From positions 1-64,000 of the forward strand of contig CAYNPY010000008.1 in the NCBI GenBank assembly GCA_964399195.1: 64,000 nucleotides of DNA, in the 5' to 3' direction. The notes beneath the pieces are model-generated. The model did not search any database, had not been told where the DNA came from, and saw only the letters and a list, made by a program, of their open reading frames with translations. The position numbers were made by a program, and so were the translations under genes. Positions 34,995 to 43,892 of this stretch are shown piece by piece; the first letter of the stretch is position 1; each line of letters opens with the position of its first letter. Origin of the DNA: CAINDZ01 sp964399195 (GTDB lineage: Bacteria > Krumholzibacteriota > Krumholzibacteriia > LZORAL124-64-63).

Positions 34995-35127
34995 CCGTCC
35001 TCCGCGCGCAGGCCGCTGCAACGGGAGGCAACCGCCGGCCGTCCACGCCGGCGGTCTCCCGCGCAGTCTCGGTTCGCGTTTCGGGCGGAGTCGTTGCAAC
35101 CGGCGTACCGGCGGGCGGCGCTGGCGG

Positions 35128-36456
35128 CTACTTGATGTAGCCGAGGGACCGCAGCTGGCGGCGGATCTCCTCCTCGACCTCGCTGTCGGCCTCGGGCGCC
35201 TCCCCGCCGACGGCCGGGCGCAGGGCCAGGTACGACTCGACGCGGTTCTTCTCGATGTGCGCCAGGCGGTCGCGCCCGCGCGCGGTGGTTCCGGCGGCCA
35301 GCACCTTGCCCGGCATGTCGCGCGCCGGCGGGAGGTCCAGCAGCGCCAGCACCGTCGGGCAGATGTCCAGCAGCTGCAGATGGCCGAAGGAGGCGCCGGC
35401 CTCGTAGAGCGGGCTGCGCACCATGAAGATGCCCCACTCGCTGTGCTCGACGGTGCCCTTGCCCTCGGGGCGCGGCCCGTAGAAGCCGTGGTCCGAGGCG
35501 ATGACGGTCGGGTAGTCCGGCGGGAACCAGGAGAGCACCTCGCCGACGGCCTCGTCCGCCCAGTCGTAGTAGCGCTCGACGACCTCGCGGAACATGGCGT
35601 GCTCGGCGGGGTCGCCGCGCCACGCGGTCTCGTCGATGGCCAGGTAGTGGTAGAAGGCATGGCTGATCGTGTCGGGGCCGCGCAGGTAGAAGAGGAACAG
35701 GTCGAAGTCGCCGGCGTGCCGCAGCGCGCGGGCCACCGCCAGGTAGCCGAGGTCGGCCGCCCAGTAGTCGCGCAGCTTCTGCATCTGCTGCGGCCAGGCC
35801 TTCTCCGCCGCGGCCGCGTCCGCGCCCGGCGGCAGGAAGCGCGACAGTTGCTGCGCGGTCAGCGACGCCGGGTCCACGCGGCAAGCGGTCACGGCCGCAG
35901 CCAGCGAATCGGGAGCGACGAGCCCGGCCAGCGGCCGCTTGCGCTCGGCCCCGTACGGCAGGTAGTCGCTGACCATCACGCCGTTGATCGGCCGCGCCGG
36001 GTATGTGGTCCACATGCCGCTGACGAAGGTGCTGCGCCCCGCGGCGCCCAAGATGTCCCACAGCGCGGGCGCATGCCAGGCGCTGCCGGTCACCGGCTTC
36101 TGCGCCGCGCCCCTGACGAAGTCGAGCACGCCGTGCACCGACGGCTCGACGCCGGTGCAGATGCTCGCCCACAGCAGCGGCGACTTCTCCAGCGGGTAGA
36201 ACGATTCCATGCGCCCGGAGGCCGCCTGCGCGCGGAACGCCTTCAGGACCGGCAGGCGGCCGGCGGCCATCATCGGATCCAGCAGACGCCAATCGGCCGA
36301 GTCGACGCCGATGAACAGCAGCCGCGACGACGCGCCGCGTCCCGAGGCCGGCGCGCCGCCCTGGGCGCTCCCGCCCCCCTTGTCCCCCGCGCCGCAGCCG
36401 CCCAGCGTGAGCAGGACCGCCAGAAGCGCCGCGGCGTTCGTCATGCGCACCCGCAT
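35128..36456 (-). CDS. Type I phosphodiesterase / alkaline-phosphatase-superfamily lipoprotein
   Basis: A 442-residue lipoprotein with lipobox LLTLGGC. The metallo-phosphodiesterase fold shows SRLLFIGVDSADWRLLDP (first metal Asp), LEKSPLLWASICTGVEPSVHGVLDF (nucleophile region), PDTISHAFYHY and VIASDHGFYGPRPEGKG (second metal site). The last residues, EEEIRRQLRSLGYIK, match the tail of the small ribbon-helix-helix protein two genes upstream. One base separates it from the upstream membrane-protein gene, so it ends a five-gene minus-strand operon. Substrates of this family include nucleotides, phospholipid head groups and glycan phosphates; none can be chosen from sequence. Confidence 0.88.
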   Translation of the reverse strand: MRVRMTNAAALLAVLLTLGGCGAGDKGGGSAQGGAPASGRGASSRLLFIGVDSADWRLLDPMMAAGRLPVLKAFRAQAASGRMESFYPLEKSPLLWASICTGVEPSVHGVLDFVRGAAQKPVTGSAWHAPALWDILGAAGRSTFVSGMWTTYPARPINGVMVSDYLPYGAERKRPLAGLVAPDSLAAAVTACRVDPASLTAQQLSRFLPPGADAAAAEKAWPQQMQKLRDYWAADLGYLAVARALRHAGDFDLFLFYLRGPDTISHAFYHYLAIDETAWRGDPAEHAMFREVVERYYDWADEAVGEVLSWFPPDYPTVIASDHGFYGPRPEGKGTVEHSEWGIFMVRSPLYEAGASFGHLQLLDICPTVLALLDLPPARDMPGKVLAAGTTARGRDRLAHIEKNRVESYLALRPAVGGEAPEADSEVEEEIRRQLRSLGYIK

Positions 36457-36457
36457 C

Positions 36458-37279
36458 TCAGATCTCCACCTTCAGCGGCTTGCGGAGCACGAGCCCGGCC
36501 GCCAGCGATATCACCATGAAGGCCGCCAGCCAGTGCAGGTCCAGCCCCAGCCAGCGCAGCGTCCGCCCCGGATAGCGCAGCCGCGTCTCCAGCACGTCGC
36601 CGCCGCCCGCCAGCTGCCTTTCGCCGGGGTACAGCAGCGCGTGCGCCCAGCCCTGGCTGGCGGTTTCGGCCGTGCGCGGCAGGCCGCCGCCGGCGGCGAC
36701 GATGCGCGTGGCCACGGGCCGGCCCTCGAGCGTCACCTGCACCTCGTGGCGGCCGGGCGCGCCCGCGCGCACGCGCCAGGCGGCGGCGCCGGCGGCGGGA
36801 TCCCGCACGGGCCCGGCCTCGACCTGCACGCCGGGCGGCGCGCTGAGCGCCAACCCGTCCAGCCGCGCGGCCGCCGTCGGCGCCAGCGTCACGGCCAGCA
36901 CCGCGCTCTCGCCCACCGCCAGCGGGCGGCGCGTGAAACGCGCCTCCAGCTGGCCCAGCGTCAGCAGCATCGGCACCAGCAGCGCCAGCAGCGCCGGCAG
37001 GCTGGCTCCCAGGTAGCGCAGGTTGGCCAGCGCCAGGTCGCGCTGGATGCGCCCCACCACGCGCAGGTGGTCCTGGTAGAGCCCCATCTCCAGGATGTGC
37101 CCCAGCAGGCGGTCGCGCGCGGCGGCCAGCTTCGCCTGCGGCGTCACCACGCGGAACAGCAGCAGCGCCCAGACCGCCGTCAGCACCGACACGAACACCA
37201 GGCCCCAGGCCGGAGCCCCCGCGAAAGGCGCCAGCAACAGGTCGAACAGCCGCCCGACGATGCCGTTGACGGCGTTCAC
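36458..37279 (-). CDS. Membrane protein with N-terminal helices, Ig-like domain and C-terminal helix
   Basis: A 273-residue protein. There are two N-terminal membrane helices (WGLVFVSVLTAVWALLLFRVV and ASLPALLALLVPMLLTLG) joined by a basic cytoplasmic amphipathic segment (QAKLAAARDRLLGHILEMGLYQDHLRVVGRIQRD). A ~120-residue outer beta-domain follows (LAVGESAVLAVTLAP, then GRHEVQVTLEGRPVATRIV), then a last helix (WLAAFMVISLAAGLVL) and a short basic end. I do not recognise the family. Its place between three phosphodiesterases suggests it anchors or assists them (inference). Confidence 0.75.
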   Translation of the reverse strand: MNAVNGIVGRLFDLLLAPFAGAPAWGLVFVSVLTAVWALLLFRVVTPQAKLAAARDRLLGHILEMGLYQDHLRVVGRIQRDLALANLRYLGASLPALLALLVPMLLTLGQLEARFTRRPLAVGESAVLAVTLAPTAAARLDGLALSAPPGVQVEAGPVRDPAAGAAAWRVRAGAPGRHEVQVTLEGRPVATRIVAAGGGLPRTAETASQGWAHALLYPGERQLAGGGDVLETRLRYPGRTLRWLGLDLHWLAAFMVISLAAGLVLRKPLKVEI

Positions 37280-37293
37280 TCAGGCCCCGGCCG

Positions 37294-37491
37294 TCACGAG
37301 ATGTACCCCAGCCCCTGCATGCGCCGCCGGATCTCCTCTTCGGATTCGCCGCCCGACTCGAACTTCGCGATCTCGCGCTCCAGCACGTGGCGCACGAACT
37401 CCTCGGGCGTGGCGTAGCCCGCGATGCCCGCGTACTTCCGCACTTTCGCCAGCAGGTCCTTGTCCAGCTTGACCGAAGATCCGCCGAACAT
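37294..37491 (-). CDS. Small ribbon-helix-helix-like protein with LGYIS tail
   Basis: A 65-residue protein: SSVKLDKDLLAKVRKYAGIAGYATPEEFVRHVLEREI has the strand-helix-helix pattern of CopG/Arc-type proteins. The C-terminal 16 residues, SEEEIRRRMQGLGYIS, match the end of the phosphodiesterase lipoprotein at 35128. The ATG at 37491 is 45 bases after the stop of the phosphodiesterase at 37536, and the gene ends 15 bases before the membrane-protein gene. It could be an operon regulator. It could equally be an adaptor to the phosphodiesterases, because of the shared tail. Confidence 0.8.
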   Translation of the reverse strand: MFGGSSVKLDKDLLAKVRKYAGIAGYATPEEFVRHVLEREIAKFESGGESEEEIRRRMQGLGYIS

Positions 37492-37535
37492 CACCGCCCC
37501 CTCTCGTCGCGGCGCCCGCGGCGCCGTCGTGTTTC

Positions 37536-39506
37536 TCACTCGGCGAACAGGTCGCCGCCCACCATGTCGTCCGGCACCGGCACGCCGAACAGCGTCAGGA
37601 TCGTCGGCGCCATGTCCACCAGCGCCGGGTCGGCGCGCCTGACCGGCCGGTTGACCAGCAGCACGCCGGGCACCTCGTCGGCGGCCATGCAGTGGTCGCC
37701 GCTCCACTTGAGCATGTTGTCGGAGAACTCGTGCTCCGGCAGGCGGCCCAGCGCCGACTCGTTGCTGCCTCGCCAGCCGCGGTGGTAGCCCACGACGATG
37801 TCCGGCCCGTCGTCGGCCAGCTCGCCGCGGTAGACCTGGTCGGCGCGGTAGGCGTACTTGATGGCGGGGCGGCCGTCGAGCGGGTCGGTGACGGCCTCCA
37901 GCCGGGCCTTCAGTTCGGCCAGCAGCGCCTGCTGCTCGGCGCCGGGCTGCACGACGCCCTCGCGCTCGCGCCCGGCCAGGTTCAGGTACAGACCGTTCAG
38001 CCCGACGGCGTAGGCGCGCGTCCGCGACCAGTCGACGTGGCGCAGCATGTCCACGTCGCCGGGCTGCGTCCCCTCCTCCAGCACCAGGTAGCCGTTGTTC
38101 AGCAGCCAGGTGTTGACGTGGAAGGCGCGGTTCCAGGGCGCGAACCCGTGGTCGCTCATCACCATCACCAGGGCGTCGTCGCCGACGCGGTCCAGCGTCA
38201 CGCCCAGCGCGCGGTCCAGGTCCCGGTACACGTCGCGGATGCGGCCGGCATGGGCCGGATCGGCGTGCGCGTGCGTGGGCGAGCCCGCGTCCATGTTGCG
38301 CCACATCACGTGGCAGGTCTGGTCGGGCGAGTTGAAGTAGAAGAACAGAAGGCCGCGCCTGACCTTCGCGAACCGGTCCAGTTCGGCGCGCAGCTGGGCC
38401 AGGTGCTCGTCCATGACCAGGCGGCCCTGCTTGACGAAGTCCGCGTCGTCGAAGAAGCCGTTCTCCAGCGCGCTGGTGTCGTCGGGCAGGCCCTGCGTGT
38501 AGTAGCGGCCGGTCTGCTCGGCCAGTTCGCGGCTGTAGCCGCCGGGCGTGCTGATCGGCATCTCCGGGTGCATGGGATCCAGCTGCACCGGCGTGACGTA
38601 CAGCTTCAGGTGCGGAGAAGTGCTGATCAGGTAGTAGCGGCAGATGCCGCGGACGGATTTCAGCAGCGGGACCATCGGGAACTCGACGGGTTCCCATTCG
38701 CTCCACTCGCCCTCGTTCAGCACCACCTCGTGCGTGCCGGCGCGGAGCCAGACGGCGCGGCTGCGCGCGTCGACCACGCCCTCGACCGCGGCCAGCACCT
38801 CGGGGTCGCCGCGCCGCCAGGTGTTGCGGGGCCCGGCCAGCGTCGCGGTGAAGCGGCCGTCCTGCAGGTACACCGACTCGACGCGCCCGCCGGCCAGGTC
38901 GCGCTCGACGGGCGGGTCGGTCGTGATCAGCGTCGAGATGCCGTAGCTGCCGGTGATGTCGGGCGTGCCCATCCCCGACAGGCTGCGCACCTCGCAGTCG
39001 ACGGGCGGAAAGTTGGACGGCACCTTGAAGATGGTGGCGTCGACGCCGGCGGCCGGCAGCAGCTCCCAGAACGCCGTCCCCTGCCGCAGGTTCTCCACCT
39101 TGCCGCTGCCGCGCGGGATCTTCCACCGGCCCAGCTTCCAGAACTTGTCCGGCGCCTTGGCCTCGCTGGCCGAGAAGCGCGGCAGCATCGTCCGCGGGTC
39201 GCGGTGGATGAAGTCGAAGATGCCGTGGCCGCCCGGGTCGCGCCCGGTGATGAAGTTCGACCAGGCCACCGGCGACTGCGGCGGGATGGCGGTGCCGAAC
39301 GGCAGCACCGTGGCCCCGCGGTCCAGGAAGCGGCGGAAGTTAGGCAGCTCGCCCTCGTCGAGGTATTGCCGCAACAACTGCGGGTCCATGCCGTCGAAAC
39401 CGAGGATCACCACGCGCGGCCCCTCGTTCGCGGCCGCCGCGAAGCAGGCCGTCGGGACCAGCGCCCAGGCCAGCAGCAGCAAGGTCATCGCGCGCCTGGC
39501 GCTCAT
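37536..39506 (-). CDS. Secreted type I phosphodiesterase / alkaline-phosphatase-superfamily protein
   Basis: A 656-residue secreted protein (signal MTLLLLAWALVPTACFAAAA; the cysteine could be a lipobox, PTAC). The fold motifs are RVVILGFDGMDPQLLRQYL, PPQSPVAWSNFITGRDPGGHGIFDF, MVMSDHGFAPWNRAFH and WSGDHCM. It is homologous to the gene upstream along its whole length. Translation is coupled, as its ATG overlaps the upstream TGA (ATGA, 39503-39506). The long insert (residues ~200-330) with beta-structure is typical of this subgroup, which is frequent in Eisenbacteria-like and Acidobacterial genomes. The substrate is unknown. Confidence 0.9.
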   Translation of the reverse strand: MSARRAMTLLLLAWALVPTACFAAAANEGPRVVILGFDGMDPQLLRQYLDEGELPNFRRFLDRGATVLPFGTAIPPQSPVAWSNFITGRDPGGHGIFDFIHRDPRTMLPRFSASEAKAPDKFWKLGRWKIPRGSGKVENLRQGTAFWELLPAAGVDATIFKVPSNFPPVDCEVRSLSGMGTPDITGSYGISTLITTDPPVERDLAGGRVESVYLQDGRFTATLAGPRNTWRRGDPEVLAAVEGVVDARSRAVWLRAGTHEVVLNEGEWSEWEPVEFPMVPLLKSVRGICRYYLISTSPHLKLYVTPVQLDPMHPEMPISTPGGYSRELAEQTGRYYTQGLPDDTSALENGFFDDADFVKQGRLVMDEHLAQLRAELDRFAKVRRGLLFFYFNSPDQTCHVMWRNMDAGSPTHAHADPAHAGRIRDVYRDLDRALGVTLDRVGDDALVMVMSDHGFAPWNRAFHVNTWLLNNGYLVLEEGTQPGDVDMLRHVDWSRTRAYAVGLNGLYLNLAGREREGVVQPGAEQQALLAELKARLEAVTDPLDGRPAIKYAYRADQVYRGELADDGPDIVVGYHRGWRGSNESALGRLPEHEFSDNMLKWSGDHCMAADEVPGVLLVNRPVRRADPALVDMAPTILTLFGVPVPDDMVGGDLFAE

Positions 39507-41611
39507 GCCGCCTCCCCGTCCGCGCTGAAGATGCTGCGCCCGGTCATGTGCGCCGGCCGCGGCAGGCCCAGCAGGTCCAGCACCGTGGGCGCCAGGTCCA
39601 CCAGGCTCGGCTTGCCCGCCGCGAACGGCAGCGAGCTGAACAGGACGCCCGGCACCTGCCGGGGGTCCATGCAGTGGTCGCCCGACCAGCTGCGGGTGTT
39701 GTCGCTGATCACGTCGCCGCCGACGGCGCCGACCGCCGCGTCCCAGTCCGCGCGGTAGCCGGGCTTGTAGCCGACGATGACGTCGGGCCCGTTCTCGCGG
39801 TAGGGACCGCGGTAGATGTCCTCGCCGGCCCACAGCTCGGTGATGGCTTCCTGGCCGCCGCGGCCGGGGTCGGGCAGCCCGCGCAGGCGTTCGATGAGTT
39901 CGCGCTTGAGCGCGGGCGCGTCGGCCGGTTCCACGCAGCCGTCGTGCTCGCGTCCCTTGACGTTCAGGTAGAAGCCGGCCAGCCCGTTGGTGTAGGCGCG
40001 CGTGCGCGGCCAGTCGATGTCGCCGACCTCGAAGCGCGTGCCCGGCGCGACGGCCGGCAGCGGTCCGCCGGCGGGATCGGACTTCAGGAACAGGTAACCG
40101 TTCTCGCGGAACCAGGCGTTGAGGTTCACCCCGCGCTGGAACTGCTTGAAGCCGTGGTCGCTGGCCACCAGCAGGACGTCGCCCGGGCGCAGCCGCGCGC
40201 GCGTCTCGCCGACCAGCGCGTCCGCGCGCCGGTACAGGTCCAGGATCGCGTCCTTGTGCCGCTCGGTGTCCTTGCCGCGGTTGGCCGGGTGCTCGGGGTC
40301 CAGGTAGCGGAAGAACATGTGCTGGATGCGGTCGGTGGCGTCGAAGACCACCGAGACCACGCCCTCGGGCGTGCGGTCCAGCGCGTGCAGGAACTGCCGC
40401 CGGCGTTCCTCGTGGATGGCGTAGGCCTGCTCCAGGAAGGCCTGCTCGTCGATGACGCGCTCGTTCAGCGCCCAGGTGTCCTCCGCCAGCCCCAGGGTGG
40501 CGTAGGGCCCGTGCAGCTTCGCCAGCGTCAGCGCCAGGTGCGGCGGGTTGCTGATGGGCACCGCCGGCTTGCCCGGATCGATGTGCAGCGGCGTGACGTA
40601 GAACGCAAAGCGCGGCGCGAACGAGGTCACGCGCAGGCGGCAGATCCCGTGCGCCTGCCGCGGGCCGCGGCCGAAGGCGACGGGGATCCAGTCGGAGTAC
40701 TCGTCCGGGCCCAGCGTGAACGCGCGGCCGGCCAGCGTGAACGTCGCGCGCGCGCCGGCGCGGTCGAGCGTCACGGTCACGGGCGCGGTCAGCGGCCCGC
40801 GGCCGTCGGGAGCGTCCGGGCCCGGCAGCTCGCCGCGGAAGCGGTCGTTCCCGTCGCGCGTCAGGGTCAGTCGCACCCCGCCGGTGGTCGCCGGCCCGCC
40901 GGCGCCGCCGTCCGCGCCGGGCTCGCGGAACTCCGTGAACGTCCCCTGCGTGCCGCGCAGGTCGGGCACGCACATCGCCGACAGCAGCTTGCCGCCGAAG
41001 CGGTCGGGCGGGAACGTGATCGGCACGCGCAGGATGCTGCTGGCGATGCCGGCTTCGGCGCACGTCGTCCAGAACGGCTTGCTGCGCTTGAGCGACTCGA
41101 AGGGGTGGCCGCCGCCGGGCAGCTTCAGCGGGCCCAGGCGGCGCTGCGGCGCGCGGCGCAGGCGCGTCGACGACAGCGTGGGCAGGTGCGTCTGCCGGTC
41201 GCGCGTCAGGAAGTCGAAGATGTTGTGGCCGGAGGCGTCCACTCCCGTGGCAAAGGTGGACCAGCCCACCGGCGACATCGCCGGCCAGGTGGTGCCCAGC
41301 GGCCGGAAGCCGCCCTCGCGCCGCAGCGCGTCCAGGTGGGGCAGGTGGCCCTCGTCCATCCAGCGCCGCGCCAGGATCGGATCGAGCCCGTCCAGTCCGA
41401 GCACGACCACGCGGCGGGCCCGCGCGCCCTTGCGGCGGCCGCGCCCGCGCAGCGAACGCACCGTCACGCGCGCCGGCCACAGCAGCAGCGCCAGCAGCGC
41501 CAGCGCGATGCCGGCCAAGGCGAACAGGAACGAGCCGCCCAGGGCGAAGCCGGCGCCCGGGCCGATGTAGGCCGGGACCGGGACCAGGCTGGCCAGGACG
41601 ATGGGCGGCAT
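39503..41611 (-). CDS. Membrane-anchored type I phosphodiesterase / alkaline-phosphatase-superfamily protein
   Basis: A 702-residue protein, first of the operon. Residues ~15-45 (FALGGSFLFALAGIALALLALLLW) form one or two membrane helices instead of a cleaved signal. The catalytic fold follows with RRVVVLGLDGLDPILARRWM, PAMSPVGWSTFATGVDASGHNIFDF, LLVASDHGFKQFQRGVNLNAWF and SGDHCMDPRQ. The ATG at 41611 has GAGGAA ten bases upstream. It is a paralogue of the next gene (39506-37536). A Fur-box-like sequence lies 159 bases upstream, so metal control of the whole run is possible. Confidence 0.9.
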   Translation of the reverse strand: MPPIVLASLVPVPAYIGPGAGFALGGSFLFALAGIALALLALLLWPARVTVRSLRGRGRRKGARARRVVVLGLDGLDPILARRWMDEGHLPHLDALRREGGFRPLGTTWPAMSPVGWSTFATGVDASGHNIFDFLTRDRQTHLPTLSSTRLRRAPQRRLGPLKLPGGGHPFESLKRSKPFWTTCAEAGIASSILRVPITFPPDRFGGKLLSAMCVPDLRGTQGTFTEFREPGADGGAGGPATTGGVRLTLTRDGNDRFRGELPGPDAPDGRGPLTAPVTVTLDRAGARATFTLAGRAFTLGPDEYSDWIPVAFGRGPRQAHGICRLRVTSFAPRFAFYVTPLHIDPGKPAVPISNPPHLALTLAKLHGPYATLGLAEDTWALNERVIDEQAFLEQAYAIHEERRRQFLHALDRTPEGVVSVVFDATDRIQHMFFRYLDPEHPANRGKDTERHKDAILDLYRRADALVGETRARLRPGDVLLVASDHGFKQFQRGVNLNAWFRENGYLFLKSDPAGGPLPAVAPGTRFEVGDIDWPRTRAYTNGLAGFYLNVKGREHDGCVEPADAPALKRELIERLRGLPDPGRGGQEAITELWAGEDIYRGPYRENGPDVIVGYKPGYRADWDAAVGAVGGDVISDNTRSWSGDHCMDPRQVPGVLFSSLPFAAGKPSLVDLAPTVLDLLGLPRPAHMTGRSIFSADGEAA

Positions 41612-41965
41612 CGGCGGCGGATTCCTCGTTGACGGGCAGTCGAAGGCGCGCGGTCGCTGCGACCGGCGCCGGATGGTAACCGGGGCCCGAAGGCGCGGCA
41701 ACCCGGCGGCGACGAGACGGTTCCCGCGCCGCGGCGCCCTTCGCCAGTCCGGATCCGATGGGACCGTTCGATAATGATAATCTTTTTTGAACAGCAGGGC
41801 GACAGAAAAAACGCCACCCAGACAACAACATCTTACAAAATAAGGAGATAGACTTTCAGACGACCCTCAAGCCCGCCGGCAATCGGCCGATAGAACGCCC
41901 ACGTAGCCGGACGGACGCCCCGCCCAGCGGGCCACCGCTTGGGCCCGAACCGGAAAGACGCGGCG
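41612..41965. other. Divergent, unusually AT-rich intergenic region
   Basis: 354 bases between the phosphodiesterase operon (minus) and the 41966 operon (plus). The stretch 41765-41850 is by far the most AT-rich in its surroundings and holds a Fur-box-like site, a TTTTTT run and an isolated AAGGAG (41843) with no start codon at the right distance. It is probably a promoter region for both sides. I see no gene. Confidence 0.6.
41770..41788. promoter_or_regulatory. Fur-box-like site
   Basis: GATAATGATAATC matches the first 13 positions of the classic 19-bp Fur box exactly; overall 16 of 19 positions agree, the end being TTTTTT in place of ATTATC. It lies 159 bases before the phosphodiesterase operon and 178 before the 41966 gene. 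Confidence 0.5.
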
Positions 41966-43891
41966 ATGACGATGTTCACGGTCGATCGCGACGAGCTGCT
42001 CGACAGCGCAGGACGCCCCGTGCGGCCGCACGTGAGCACGATCGTGCACGCGCTGGACCGGCTGCTGACGGTCGCCACCTACTACGCCGCCGAGCACGAG
42101 CAGTACCTGCGGGCGTCCGAGACCGCCGCCGCCATGCTGACGGAGGCGATGTGCCCGCGCCAGACCGTCGCGTTCGAGATCGCGGCTGACGGCCTGGTCG
42201 TCGACGGCGTCACGATCGATCCGCGGCAGAAACCGGCGCGCCAGCTGCACGCGCTGCTGGTCGGCCTTGACCTCGCGCGCCTGTCGATCTCGGCCCGCCT
42301 GAATGCGGCCGACCTGCGGCAGGCGCTGGCCGCGTTCCAGGAACACCGGCAGACACGGCTGCGCGCCCACAGCTTCCGCACGCTGGCCATCGCCGGGCTG
42401 CCGTCGACGGTCAGCGCCGACAGCCGCCGCGTCGGCGAGGCGTCCAAAGCGAACGAGGCCCGTCCGACCGGCAGCGGCGACGAACTGGACGTCCTGCTCG
42501 ACGCCTGGAGCGAGACGACAGGCCCGGCGCCGGCCGGGAGCCCGGTGCGCGAAGAGTTCCTGCGCGAGCTGATGGCGGTGCTGGAGTCCGCCGCGGTGAA
42601 TCTCGCGGATGAGGGCCAGACCGCCGACGACGCGGGCGACGCCGAGAGCCCGCGCATCACGGCCGCCGAACTCGCCGAGATCCGCGCGGGCGTCGAGCGG
42701 CTGCTGGAGCGCGACCCCGGCGCCCAGGCGATCACGGCGTTGATGGATCTGGCGCGGCGCACGCTGGAGCTGAGCGGCGACCCCGACAAGGCGCGGCTCG
42801 TGTTCGAGCAGCTCCGCAAGCGCCTGGACGACCAGGACGTCGGCCCCGATGACGCGCCGCCGCCCGACCGCGGGCTGGCCGAGGACGTCTCGGCGCTCGA
42901 ACGCCGCGTCCGCGAACTGGCGGAGCGCCCGGAGCCGTTGGCGGCGCCCCAGGTCTCGGCCCGGCGGGATCAGCTGGCCGTCTGCTTCCGGGTGCTCGGC
43001 GCCGGGCGTCGGGATGCCGCCCTGGCGGCGGCGGAATCGCTGCTGGTCGAAGCCTGCGGTTCGCCGGAGATCGGCGTCGCCGAGGTGGCCACGCTCGCGG
43101 ACGCCCTGCAGGAGCTGGCCCGGCGCGGGCTCGGGGCGGAGATCGACCATGCGCTGCCGCCGCTGCTGGCGGCCCTGCGCGCCCAGCGGCCGGATCTGCT
43201 GGTGCACCTGTGGAACGGGCTCGACCCCGAGCTGGAAGCGCCGGCGCTGGAACTGCTCTGGCCGCACCTGGTCAACGACCTCGCCCTGGGACTGGACCCG
43301 GCGACCGAGCCGGCGGCCGCGCGCTGCTGCCAGGCGGCCGGCGCAGTGGACCTTGGGGCCGCCCTGCGCCTGGCGCCCCGTTTCCTGGTCCTTCCCGCCG
43401 CCGCGCGCGCGACGGTGTCCGACCAGGTGTTCCTGGTGCCGCCGTTGCGCGCCAGGGGAGTGCACGCGGTACTGCTCCAGGGCGCCGCCGCCGAACGCCA
43501 CACCACCCGGCTGCGGCGCGAACTGCAACAGCGGCCGCCGGACCGCCTCACCGGGCTGATCGTCGCCGCCTGCGCCGACGGCGACGTGGCCGACGCCGGC
43601 CTGCTCCTGGAGATCCTCCGCGAGGCCGGTTCCGCGCAGCCGTCCCCGGCCTACGGGGCCTTCGCGGCCGCGCTGCTGACCGACACGCTCGCGGCGCTGC
43701 CGCGCGAACGCCGCGACGAGCCGTGGACGGCCGACGCCGTGGCCTGGCTGGCGGCGAACGAATCGGCGCGCGCGGCCGAACTGCTGCGCCGCATCGCGGG
43801 CGAGCGCCGCTGGCTCGTGAGCGCCGCCTGGCCGGAGTCCTGCCGGGCCGCCGCCCGGGGCGCGGCGCCGAACCCGCAGAAGGAGCGCTGA
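41966..43891 (+). CDS. Conserved helical protein of unknown function, partner of HD-GYP protein
   Basis: A 641-residue cytoplasmic protein with no signal peptide. The N-terminal ~120 residues (RPHVSTIVHALDRLLTVATYYAAEHEQYLRASETAAAML, then FEIAADGLVVDGVTIDP and LSARLNAADLRQALAAFQEH in outline) have the same plan as the N-terminus of the next protein: helical hairpin, a beta-segment with DG, then a DLxxF-type helix. The rest is Ala/Leu-rich helices resembling HEAT repeats (residues ~330-620). No catalytic motif is visible. Its stop is one base from the GTG of the HD-GYP gene, so they form an operon and may act in one signalling complex (inference). Confidence 0.75.
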   Translation: MTMFTVDRDELLDSAGRPVRPHVSTIVHALDRLLTVATYYAAEHEQYLRASETAAAMLTEAMCPRQTVAFEIAADGLVVDGVTIDPRQKPARQLHALLVGLDLARLSISARLNAADLRQALAAFQEHRQTRLRAHSFRTLAIAGLPSTVSADSRRVGEASKANEARPTGSGDELDVLLDAWSETTGPAPAGSPVREEFLRELMAVLESAAVNLADEGQTADDAGDAESPRITAAELAEIRAGVERLLERDPGAQAITALMDLARRTLELSGDPDKARLVFEQLRKRLDDQDVGPDDAPPPDRGLAEDVSALERRVRELAERPEPLAAPQVSARRDQLAVCFRVLGAGRRDAALAAAESLLVEACGSPEIGVAEVATLADALQELARRGLGAEIDHALPPLLAALRAQRPDLLVHLWNGLDPELEAPALELLWPHLVNDLALGLDPATEPAAARCCQAAGAVDLGAALRLAPRFLVLPAAARATVSDQVFLVPPLRARGVHAVLLQGAAAERHTTRLRRELQQRPPDRLTGLIVAACADGDVADAGLLLEILREAGSAQPSPAYGAFAAALLTDTLAALPRERRDEPWTADAVAWLAANESARAAELLRRIAGERRWLVSAAWPESCRAAARGAAPNPQKER

Positions 43892-43892
43892 C

